A stretch of 6,043 bases of DNA. Source: Armatimonadota bacterium. GTDB taxonomy: Bacteria; Armatimonadota; Fimbriimonadia; Fimbriimonadales; ATM1. Shown here in pieces: positions 1-5,446 of this stretch; the first letter of the stretch is position 1; each line of letters opens with the position of its first letter. Where the stretch lies: the NCBI GenBank assembly GCA_013816225.1, contig JACDEQ010000134.1:1-6043 (forward strand). Reading direction: 5' to 3'. The position numbers were made by a program, and so were the translations under genes. Under the pieces are notes generated by a model. It did no database searches. It saw nothing but the letters and a program-made list of their open reading frames with translations, and was not told the origin of the DNA.

Positions 1-1
1 C

Positions 2-307
2 GATGAAGCGATCACCTTCTTGTCGGAAAAGAAGGTGATCGACGACGTGCGGGTTGCGGGTCTGCTTGCCGAAAGGCTCTGTCGCGACAAGGCGTGGGCG
101 AAGGAGCGGATTTGCGCCGACCTCGACTGCAGGGGGGCATCTCCTGAATCCATCGAGCATGCTCTGCAACGGCTGCCTCCGGACGCCGATTCAGCGCAGC
201 GGTTCCTGCAAAAGCATCGCGGGGCAGAGGTGCAGCAGCTTTCGAGACGGTTAGCAGCAGCCGGTTACGACGCCGAGATCATCCGAGCGTGCCTAGGGCT
301 TGACTGA
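2..307 (+). CDS. recX: RecX-family regulatory protein, C-terminal part (5' end outside window)
   Basis: The reading frame is open from the window edge, so the TTG at 20-22 is probably internal and not the start; 101 residues are visible. Seen: the helical repeat pattern of RecX, with an aliphatic/aromatic stretch followed by an IDD-V-R motif (residues 13-17 of the visible part), a 'W-K-RI--DL--RG' segment like the family's 'kG...i..eL..kGi', and a C-terminal 'LSRRLAAAGYDAEIIRACL' matching the closing repeat where RecX normally reads 'L...L..rGf....I...l'. Known of the family: RecX binds RecA and RecA filaments in the cytoplasm and limits recombinase and LexA co-protease activity; family members are about 150-200 residues, so roughly the N-terminal third to half is missing here. 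It converges on tRNA-Ile with only 37 bases between. RecX is often next to recA, which would have to lie to the left. Divergence within this family is high, so the assignment is good but not certain. Confidence 0.75.
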   Translation, partial: DEAITFLSEKKVIDDVRVAGLLAERLCRDKAWAKERICADLDCRGASPESIEHALQRLPPDADSAQRFLQKHRGAEVQQLSRRLAAAGYDAEIIRACLGLD

Positions 308-344
308 AGTCCCATGTCTCGGCAGTCGGCAGTCGGTTCGAGGC

Positions 345-421
345 TGGTGGGCCCAGGTAGATTCGAACTACCGACCTCGCCCTTATCAGGGGCGCGCTCT
401 AACCAACTGAGCTATGAGCCC
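345..421 (-). tRNA. tRNA-Ile (anticodon GAT)
   Basis: On the minus strand a complete 77-nt cloverleaf can be folded. The 7-bp acceptor stem pairs GGGCTCA with TGGGCCC (one G-U pair), the D arm is GCTC/GAGC, the anticodon stem is CGCCC/GGGCG around the loop CTGATAA, the T stem is GGTAG/CTACC around TTCGAAT, and the discriminator A is followed by an encoded CCA (345-347 on the plus strand). The anticodon GAT is at 385-387 and reads ATC and ATT isoleucine codons. In many bacteria this tRNA sits in the rRNA spacer; here it stands alone between recX and pgk with its own promoter-like box. Confidence 0.97.
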
Positions 422-431
422 GGGAATGCGG

Positions 432-459
432 ATTATACCCTCGCTATTTAGTCTCTAAA
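432..459 (-). promoter_or_regulatory. Likely promoter of tRNA-Ile
   Basis: Reading the minus strand, a perfect TATAAT lies at 437-432 and a TTTAGA (4 of 6 with TTGACA) at 459-454, separated by 16 bases. Transcription would start near 425, a few bases before the tRNA 5' end at 421. The -35 part lies inside the last codons of pgk, so the tRNA can be transcribed independently of pgk or read through from it. This is seen as sequence match only; function is inferred. Confidence 0.55.
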
Positions 460-1622
460 GCTGCGATTCCGGGGAGGACCTTACCCTCCATGAACTCCAG
501 GCTCGCGCCGCCGCCGGTGCTCACGTGGTTCATTCGGTCGGTAAGGCCGAAGTGTTCGACCGCGGCGGCCGTATCACCACCTCCAACTACCGTCAAGCCG
601 TCGCATTCCGCCATCGCTGCCGCCACGGCCCGCGTGCCGCCTGAAAACGGCTTCAGTTCGAACACTCCCATCGGCCCGTTCCAAACGACAGTACTCGCCG
701 CGCGGATTCGCTCACCGAATTGCAACTGAGCCTCGGGACCTATGTCCGCGCCGATGTAGTCCTCGGGAATTTGGTCCAGGCGGACGACCTTGGCGTGGGC
801 ATCCTCGGCGAGGACGGGCGTCACCACGACGTCGGGAGGCAAAACGATCTTGTCGAGATGCGCGTCGAGTACCTTCTTCGCAAACGCGACATTCTCCGCA
901 TCGAGCAAGGATTTGCCGATCTCGAGTCCCTGCGCCTTGAGAAAGGTAAACATCATCCCGCCGCCGATGAGCAACGCATCGACCTTCGGCAGCAGGTTTT
1001 CGATCACGCGGATCTTGTCCTTCACCTTCGCGCCGCCCAGGATGGCAACGAACGGCGATTTGGGATTTTCCAGAGCCTTGCCCAGGAACTCGATCTCCTT
1101 AAGCATCAGAAGCCCTGCGACGGCCGGCAAATGGTGCGCGATTCCCTCCGTGCTCGCGTGCGCCCGGTGAGCGCTGCCAAAAGCATCGTTCACGTAAATC
1201 TCGGCGAGTGACGCCAGCTGCTGGGCGAACCCCGGATCGTTTGTGGTCTCTTCCTCGTGAAACCGAACGTTCTCGAGCAGCAGAATCCCGCGCTGTGTCA
1301 ATGCCGTGGCCATCTCCTCGACCTCCGCCCCGACGCAATCCGGCGCCAGCTGGACTTCCTGCCCCAGCAGCTCCGAAAGACGCTGGGCTACCGGTTTCAA
1401 TGTCCACTTCTCGTCGTGGCCCTCTGGCCTTCCCAGGTGGCTTGCAAGAATGACCGAAGCGTCGACGTCGAGCAGTGCCTGGATAGTCGGCAGCGCGGCG
1501 ACGATGCGGCTGTCGTCGGTAATCGCGCCCGATTCGTCCTGAGGCACGTTGAAATCGCAGCGGACGAACACGCGCTTGCCGCTTGCGTCGATATCTCGGA
1601 TGCTCATTACGTTGACTGGCAC
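444..1622 (-). CDS. pgk: Phosphoglycerate kinase
   Basis: Catalyses reversible phosphate transfer between 1,3-bisphosphoglycerate and ADP to give 3-phosphoglycerate and ATP in cytoplasmic glycolysis/gluconeogenesis. Length (392 aa) is normal. All diagnostic motifs are intact: RCDFNVP (21-27, substrate Asp and Asn), SHLGRP (61-66), ENVRFHEEE (117-125), NDAFGSAHRAHAST (145-158), GGAKVKDK (196-203, nucleotide-site Lys), WNGPMGVFE (314-322), GGGDTAAA (347-354) and STGGGASLE (368-376). The GTG at 1622 is used here because a TAGAAT box lies exactly 7 bases before it, which would give a leaderless message. The alternative is ATG at 1607 (protein beginning MSIRDID), five codons shorter; neither has a clear Shine-Dalgarno. 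It is last in the kinase cluster, 127 bases after the membrane-protein gene, so it may be both read through and separately transcribed. The family call is certain; the start is not. Confidence 0.97.
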   Translation of the reverse strand: MPVNVMSIRDIDASGKRVFVRCDFNVPQDESGAITDDSRIVAALPTIQALLDVDASVILASHLGRPEGHDEKWTLKPVAQRLSELLGQEVQLAPDCVGAEVEEMATALTQRGILLLENVRFHEEETTNDPGFAQQLASLAEIYVNDAFGSAHRAHASTEGIAHHLPAVAGLLMLKEIEFLGKALENPKSPFVAILGGAKVKDKIRVIENLLPKVDALLIGGGMMFTFLKAQGLEIGKSLLDAENVAFAKKVLDAHLDKIVLPPDVVVTPVLAEDAHAKVVRLDQIPEDYIGADIGPEAQLQFGERIRAASTVVWNGPMGVFELKPFSGGTRAVAAAMAECDGLTVVGGGDTAAAVEHFGLTDRMNHVSTGGGASLEFMEGKVLPGIAALETK

Positions 1623-1629
1623 GCGTCGG

Positions 1630-1635
1630 ATTCTA
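1630..1635 (-). promoter_or_regulatory. Candidate -10 box for pgk (leaderless type)
   Basis: On the minus strand TAGAAT (5 of 6 with TATAAT) is followed by seven bases and then the GTG at 1622-1620. A start of transcription about seven bases downstream of the box would fall on or next to the G of that GTG. I see no good -35 at 16-18 bases upstream, so this rests on the -10 match and the spacing alone. Confidence 0.35.
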
Positions 1636-1649
1636 CCGGGACACTTCTA

Positions 1650-1739
1650 CCCTCGTGGGAAGAGATGAGAGGCAAAAACGGCCGCACACGGCGATCGCTC
1701 ACCCGGTCCGCTGCGCTTACCGACCTCTCGCACAAGGGG
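1650..1739. repeat. Imperfect intergenic inverted repeat
   Basis: Two 17-base arms, 1650-1666 (CCCTCGTGGGAAGAGAT) and 1723-1739 (whose reverse complement is CCCCTTGTGCGAGAGGT), can pair at about 13 positions with one bulge each. They enclose about 56 bases containing a CTCACCCGG stretch. The make-up (CCC-T-GTGG-GAGAG plus CTCACCCGG) resembles short extragenic palindromic elements scattered through many GC-rich genomes; that link is from memory and needs a genome search. It fills the gap between the membrane-protein gene and pgk and could act as an RNA hairpin in a read-through transcript. Confidence 0.4.
1674..1692 (-). terminator. Weak intrinsic-terminator-like hairpin
   Basis: On the minus strand GCCG (1692-1689), loop TGTG, CGGC (1684-1681), two bases, then five T (1678-1674). 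It lies about 60 bases after the stop codon of the membrane-protein gene and before pgk, inside the larger inverted repeat. A 4-bp stem is short for an intrinsic terminator, so it would at most attenuate read-through from the pfkA operon into pgk. Confidence 0.22.
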
Positions 1740-1749
1740 CGTGTGTCTC

Positions 1750-2325
1750 CTACTGCGGCATAGACAACTTGAGCCGCTTCAGGAGTGCCGCCGCCTCTTT
1801 CTTGTTTGCGAGCAGAGAGCTGTGCACTCGTGGCTCGACCATTAATCGCAAGTCTTTGCCGTCCTTTATTCCCTCGAGAGACACCCAGCGGCCGAGGCCG
1901 ACGATCGAATGCGCGTTCGGGCGGAAACGCACGCGGCGTACATCCGCCCAGTCCATCCGGTAGGCACCCTTTTCGCCGATAAACTCCACTGCTTCCCTGC
2001 CGACGTACAGCCAACCTAGATCATCGTGCGGATCGAGTGGCGACATGGTTCCGGGCTTCGCAAAACCGACGAATAGGGCCTGCCCGTCACGGCCTTGCAT
2101 GAGCGGCGCGAGTTCCTTTCTCATTTGCCGGTTCTGAAAGAGCCCGAGGTAGTTGACCGCGAAAAGACCGGCGATCGGGCTCCCGGCGATGCAAACGAGC
2201 GCCAGAATAATCTGGCCCCGCTGGTAGAGCATGAGGCCAGCCGCAAATATCGGCACGAATACCATGGCCGGCACCAGATTCGACATGAGTTTGCGGTACG
2301 TAGTCCACACTTCGCGGCGTTTCAT
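1750..2325 (-). CDS. Membrane-anchored protein of unknown function, possible PH/GRAM-like domain
   Basis: I do not recognise a named family. The 191-aa protein begins with a basic MKRREVW segment and has two hydrophobic helices at about residues 15-33 and 37-58. A soluble region of about 130 residues follows. Residues about 80-165 alternate like beta strands (GWLYVGREAVEFIG, YRMDWADVRRVRF, WVSLEGI, DLRLMVEP), which recalls bacterial PH/GRAM-like folds, and the C-terminus is a helix rich in Lys, Leu and Ala. The PH idea is an inference from pattern only. The start is set by the ATG at 2325, which overlaps the stop of the upstream kinase by four bases (ATGA); the frame is open further upstream to 2430, but that part is only an overlap with the kinase gene. 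There is no separate Shine-Dalgarno, so translation is probably coupled to the kinase. The context links it to sugar-phosphate metabolism, perhaps at the inner membrane, but no function can be assigned. Confidence 0.8.
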   Translation of the reverse strand: MKRREVWTTYRKLMSNLVPAMVFVPIFAAGLMLYQRGQIILALVCIAGSPIAGLFAVNYLGLFQNRQMRKELAPLMQGRDGQALFVGFAKPGTMSPLDPHDDLGWLYVGREAVEFIGEKGAYRMDWADVRRVRFRPNAHSIVGLGRWVSLEGIKDGKDLRLMVEPRVHSSLLANKKEAAALLKRLKLSMPQ

Positions 2326-3239
2326 GGTTCGCGGATTATGACGCCCGGGAGCAATTCCTCGACCTTGGGTCGTTTGCAGATTTCGGACGCGTCGGTCGTC
2401 GCCGTGGCCGCGCCGGCCGCGATTCCCCATCGCAGACAGTCCTCATAGCTCATGCACTTTTCCAAGCCATACATGAATCCCCCGATGAGTGAATCACCGG
2501 CGCCGACAGTGCTCACAGCCTCGACACGTGGTGGTTCGGCGACGAAATCACCCTGACCTGAAGACATCACCGCGCCGTCTTTGCCGAGCGAAACGATCGC
2601 GATAGTCACGCCGCGATCCCTCAGCTCGCGTGCCGCACGCAGAGCCCGGCCGACATCGCCTATCGTGACGTTCAACAGCCGCTCCGCCTCTTGCCGATTT
2701 GGCTTAACCATAAACGGCTTGCAATCGAGCGCGATTCTCATAGCTGCGCCGTCTGCATCGACCACACACGGCCTATCCACGGCCGACACGATCTCGCTGA
2801 ACGCCTCGGGCCCCAGCCCCGGTGGGATCGAACCACCCATCGCCACGTATGTGAAGGAGTCGATACGCGAGCAAATCGTATCCAAGAGTTGCGTCCATGA
2901 TTCGTTGGAGATCTCTGGGCCCCGTTCGTTGAAAGTGGTGGGCGGGCCGTCGGCGCTCTCGACGAGGACGTTGAGCCGTGTTTCCCCGGGAACCTCGACG
3001 AAGGAATGCGGCACGCCCTCCTGGTCCAAAACATGCTTTACGTAGAGCCCCGGCTTCCCGGCGAGAAACCCGGTTGCCAGAACGTCGATGCCGAGTTCGC
3101 CAACGACCCGGGCGACGTTTATGCCCTTTCCACCCGCGTCCGTCTCTGTATTAAGGACCCGGTTCGTGTCGGCAACTTTGAGCGTTTCGACGATCAGCGT
3201 TCGGTCGACGCTCGGATTGAGCGTGACGCTCAGTATCAT
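2322..3239 (-). CDS. pfkB: PfkB-superfamily hexose-phosphate kinase (1-phosphofructokinase type)
   Basis: A ribokinase-fold sugar kinase of 305 aa, the usual length for the FruK/PfkB/LacC group. Seen: TLNPSVDRT (6-14, substrate-contacting Asp12), GGKGINVA (36-43), GGSIPPG (135-141), KPN (179-181), SLGKDGA (217-223, nucleotide side) and TVGAGDS (244-250, anion hole with catalytic Asp249). The Lys in GGKGINVA and the 'TFNERGPEIS' segment (102-111) resemble FruK and LacC more than E. coli Pfk-2, which has GGGGINVA. The substrate could be fructose-1-phosphate, fructose-6-phosphate or tagatose-6-phosphate; all give products that enter glycolysis as bisphosphates. No fructose PTS gene is in the window, and the pfkA neighbour argues for a glycolytic role. 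Its ATG overlaps the pfkA stop by four bases, and its own stop overlaps the next ATG in the same way, so it is the middle gene of a tightly coupled operon. Confidence 0.9.
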   Translation of the reverse strand: MILSVTLNPSVDRTLIVETLKVADTNRVLNTETDAGGKGINVARVVGELGIDVLATGFLAGKPGLYVKHVLDQEGVPHSFVEVPGETRLNVLVESADGPPTTFNERGPEISNESWTQLLDTICSRIDSFTYVAMGGSIPPGLGPEAFSEIVSAVDRPCVVDADGAAMRIALDCKPFMVKPNRQEAERLLNVTIGDVGRALRAARELRDRGVTIAIVSLGKDGAVMSSGQGDFVAEPPRVEAVSTVGAGDSLIGGFMYGLEKCMSYEDCLRWGIAAGAATATTDASEICKRPKVEELLPGVIIREP

Positions 3240-4201
3240 CTGGCCATGATCCCCGCGAGTTCGAGGCGCTCGGGATCGATCGGCTTCTCAGTTGCAAGAC
3301 CCTCCCGGATCGGGTTCGAGACGATCTTGTTGGCTGATGTCCCGACGTACTCTCCCGTGCCGCCCGCCATCAGCCGAAGCACGGCATGATGCCCGAGCCG
3401 CGTCGCAAGAACTCGGTCATAGGCGCAAGGCGACCCGCCTCGCTGCATGTGTCCCAGAACGAGATAACGCGCTTCGTACTCCGTCTCTTTCGTGATGAAT
3501 GCGCAGACGGCGGCGGCTTTGATGGCCCCCTCTGCGACCACGAAGATACTGCTTCGCTTGCCCCGCTTCTGACCTGCGACCAGCCTTTGACAAACTTTAG
3601 CGAGGTCGAACGGCCTCTCAGGAATGAGAATCTCCTCGGCTCCTCCCGCAAGGCCCGCCTCTACCGCGATGAACCCGTTTCGACGCCCCATCACCTCGAT
3701 CACGAACACGCGGTCATGCGAATAGGCAGTGTCGCGCACCCTGTCGATCGCGTCGAGAGCGGTATCCACAGCGGTTTGAAACCCGATGCTATTGTCGGTT
3801 CTCGGGATGTCGTTGTCTATCGAAGCCGGGATCCCGATCACGGCGATGCCCTGTTCTCGGCTGAAGACGTCCGCGCCCGTCAGCGAGCCGTCTCCCCCGA
3901 TAACGATGAGCCCTTCGATGCCAAGCGACCGCACGTGGCCCGCGGCTGCCGTGCGTGCCGGCGATCGTTTGAACTTTGGGCTTCGCGAGCTTCTAAGAAC
4001 CGTTCCTCCAAGCGAGATGATCGCGCCGACGTCTTTCGAGTCCATCGGGTTGATCTCACCTGCCTGCAAACCCTCATACCCGTGGGCGACGCCGAAAACT
4101 TCCGCTCCCTTCGACAGTCCGGTACGAACCACCGCGCGAATTGCGGCATTCATTCCGGGGGCATCGCCACCGCTCGTTAGGACTGCGAACCTCTTCACCA
4201 T
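3236..4201 (-). CDS. pfkA: 6-phosphofructokinase, ATP-dependent (PfkA family)
   Basis: Phosphorylates fructose-6-phosphate to fructose-1,6-bisphosphate, the committing step of glycolysis, in the cytoplasm. With the start at 4201 it is 321 aa, close to E. coli PfkA (320). Seen: GGDAPGMN (11-18), RSSR (70-73), GGDGS (102-106), PASIDND (125-131, catalytic Asp129), MGR (171-173) and HMQRGGSP (251-258). The Gly in GGDGS, where PPi-dependent enzymes carry Asp, and the absence of Lys in the PASIDND motif both predict ATP rather than pyrophosphate as donor. Odd: the usual PGTIDND is PASIDND, so the catalytic-loop Thr is Ser and the Gly is Ala. The ATG at 4201 is chosen because AGGG ends eight bases before it and the protein then starts MVKRFAVLTSGGD, as in relatives. 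An in-frame ATG at 4222 would add seven residues but has no Shine-Dalgarno. Its stop overlaps the start of the PfkB-type kinase (ATGA). Confidence 0.96.
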   Translation of the reverse strand: MVKRFAVLTSGGDAPGMNAAIRAVVRTGLSKGAEVFGVAHGYEGLQAGEINPMDSKDVGAIISLGGTVLRSSRSPKFKRSPARTAAAGHVRSLGIEGLIVIGGDGSLTGADVFSREQGIAVIGIPASIDNDIPRTDNSIGFQTAVDTALDAIDRVRDTAYSHDRVFVIEVMGRRNGFIAVEAGLAGGAEEILIPERPFDLAKVCQRLVAGQKRGKRSSIFVVAEGAIKAAAVCAFITKETEYEARYLVLGHMQRGGSPCAYDRVLATRLGHHAVLRLMAGGTGEYVGTSANKIVSNPIREGLATEKPIDPERLELAGIMAR

Positions 4202-4230
4202 TCGACTCGCCCTGTGTACCATAATTCAGC
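4202..4230. promoter_or_regulatory. Compact divergent promoter region between pfkA and the CBS-DUF1385 gene
   Basis: Only 29 bases separate the chosen start codons. On the plus strand CATAAT (4220-4225, 5 of 6 with TATAAT) ends five bases before the GTG at 4231, placing a transcription start on or beside that codon. On the minus strand a weaker TATGGT lies at 4223-4218 on nearly the same bases, and the AGGG at 4213-4210 would serve pfkA as ribosome site. No convincing -35 is seen for either direction, so upstream elements would have to lie inside the opposite gene. Competing polymerases on overlapping boxes would tie the two genes' expression together. Confidence 0.4.
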
Positions 4231-5349
4231 GTGGCGAGAACTCTGGGCGATCCGATCATCACCTCGATCCGCGCGGTCCGGCCGCTTTACATCGAGTCGT
4301 CGCTGTCCGCCGCGATCGAGGCCATTCGAGAGTCCGGCGCCGACGCGGTCCCGGTGCTCGACGGGTCGTTCGTCGTAGGCGTCGTGTGGTCGGAAGACAT
4401 CAAGGCCGCCGCTCTTGCCGACGTACCGCAAACTTTGCCCATTTCCCAGTGGCTGGACACAGAACCGCCTCGGATTCTGCCCAACGCCGGCCACGCCGAG
4501 GCACGCGCCATCCTCACGTCGTCGAGGAGGCCGTCGCTCGTCGTCGTCGATAATGAAGGCCGGTACTTGGGCCTTCTGACCACGCTCGACTTGCTGCACC
4601 CGACGGAAGTCGGCATTCGGCCGCCGTTCATCGGAGGCATGGCGACTCCGTTTGGGGTTTTCTTGACGAATGGCGAGGTCAGCGGTGGGGCGGGCCCGGC
4701 AGCGCTCGTCGCGACAGGCGGTTTCATGGTCAGCCTGCTCATCATCGGAGTGCATGCGACTCTCGGAGTGCTGGACGCCTTCGGTCCGCGCGTAAACGGC
4801 AGTTTTTCGTACGCCGTGATGTACGTGCTTCCGCCGGTTTTCTTCTTTGTCCTGCTCAGGGTCTTGCCGATTTCTGGAACGCACGGGGCGGAGCATATGG
4901 TGGTACACGCGATCGAGCGCCGCGAGCCTCTCGCCTATGATGTGGTGAAGCGGATGCCCAGGGTCCACCCTCGCTGCGGGACGAATTTGGCGATCGGCGC
5001 GATGCTGTTTATGGGTCTGATCCAGGCCCTCTGGCCTGACTGGCGGGAGGTGGGTGCGTTGCTCGCGCTGGTGATGACGATGGCGGTCTGGCGCCCACTC
5101 GGATCGCTCTTCCAGCAGTACATAACCACCAAAACTCCGACCCGGGCTCAGCTCGAACGGGCGATGGCGGCCGGAGAGGAACTGTTAGCTCGCTATAAAC
5201 AAAGCTCGCACCCGATCCCGAGTTTTGGAAGAAGGCTTCTGATGAGCGGCCTGCCATGGGTGCTGCTGGGCTCGACCCTGATGTTCATGCTCCTCCGCGG
5301 CGTCCTCTTGTTGTTCGACCTTGACCCTGCCCCGTACGGCTTGGGGTAG
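4231..5349 (+). CDS. CBS-domain pair fused to DUF1385/YqhQ-like membrane domain
   Basis: A 372-aa protein of unknown function in two parts. Residues about 6-62 and 73-124 form two CBS repeats: each has a hydrophobic strand pair ending in G-(V/L)-(V/L) and a following D-(I/L) helix start (ADAVPVLDGSFVVGVVWSEDI; PSLVVVDNEGRYLGLLTTLDL). Residues about 131-320 match DUF1385, the B. subtilis YqhQ family: an N-terminal IGGMATPFGVFLTNG (134-148) in place of the family's GGQAVMEGVMMRG-like motif, then THGAEH (217-222) and HPRCGT (246-251), the family's His/Cys hallmark. Hydrophobic segments lie at about 158-180, 193-213, 252-268, 272-290 and 337-362, with a polar helical stretch (300-325) before the last one. 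CBS pairs commonly bind adenine nucleotides and regulate the attached domain, so nucleotide control of the membrane part is inferred. The GTG start has no Shine-Dalgarno but a CATAAT box five bases upstream, suggesting leaderless translation. It diverges from pfkA and is followed by tRNA-Gly after 13 bases. Confidence 0.85.
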   Translation: MARTLGDPIITSIRAVRPLYIESSLSAAIEAIRESGADAVPVLDGSFVVGVVWSEDIKAAALADVPQTLPISQWLDTEPPRILPNAGHAEARAILTSSRRPSLVVVDNEGRYLGLLTTLDLLHPTEVGIRPPFIGGMATPFGVFLTNGEVSGGAGPAALVATGGFMVSLLIIGVHATLGVLDAFGPRVNGSFSYAVMYVLPPVFFFVLLRVLPISGTHGAEHMVVHAIERREPLAYDVVKRMPRVHPRCGTNLAIGAMLFMGLIQALWPDWREVGALLALVMTMAVWRPLGSLFQQYITTKTPTRAQLERAMAAGEELLARYKQSSHPIPSFGRRLLMSGLPWVLLGSTLMFMLLRGVLLLFDLDPAPYGLG

Positions 5350-5352
5350 CCT
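5321..5352 (+). promoter_or_regulatory. Possible promoter of tRNA-Gly
   Basis: TTGACC at 5321-5326 and TAGCCT at 5347-5352 lie upstream of the tRNA start at 5363, but the 20-base spacing is long and the -10 match is modest. The box overlaps the stop codon of the CBS-DUF1385 gene. Read-through from that gene is an equally good explanation for tRNA transcription. Confidence 0.2.
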
Positions 5353-5362
5353 TTAAGGGCTC

Positions 5363-5436
5363 GCGGCTGTAGCTTAATGGTAAAGCTCCTGCCTTCCAAG
5401 CAGGTGACGTGGGTTCGATTCCCATCAGCCGCTCCA
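5363..5436 (+). tRNA. tRNA-Gly (anticodon TCC)
   Basis: A complete 74-nt cloverleaf: acceptor GCGGCTG/CAGCCGC, a short D arm around AATGGTAA, anticodon stem CCTGC/GCAGG around the loop CTTCCAA, a T arm with TTCGATT, discriminator T and an encoded CCA at 5434-5436. The anticodon TCC is at 5395-5397 and reads GGA and GGG glycine codons. It lies 13 bases after the CBS-DUF1385 stop and 10 bases before the ATG of the next protein gene, so all three could be on one transcript, with tRNA processing setting the 5' end of the downstream message. Confidence 0.97.
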
Positions 5437-5446
5437 GTTCTCGGGC

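Noticed and set aside
320..337. CGGCAGT repeated about two and a half times with a 7-base period
   Set aside because: Too short and too few units to call a repeat array; probably chance in the recX/tRNA-Ile spacer, which shows no convincing terminator hairpin either.
1607..2014. 135-aa minus-strand reading frame spanning the gap before pgk
   Set aside because: It overlaps the membrane-protein gene in another frame and runs into the pgk start; Arg/Ser-rich with no motif.
2326..2430. 35-residue N-terminal extension of the membrane protein
   Set aside because: The frame is open, but the extension is Arg/Gly-rich and overlaps the 3' end of the kinase gene. The ATG at 2325 in the ATGA overlap directly precedes a typical basic segment and membrane helices.
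3386..4180. 264-aa plus-strand reading frame opposite pfkA
   Set aside because: Antisense to pfkA, whose motifs are complete. No domain-like pattern and no sensible start context.
4195..4968. 257-aa minus-strand reading frame opposite the CBS-DUF1385 gene
   Set aside because: It is rich in Arg, Asp and His with no recognisable motif, and lies antisense to a gene with clear CBS and DUF1385 motifs. It is a GC-rich shadow frame.
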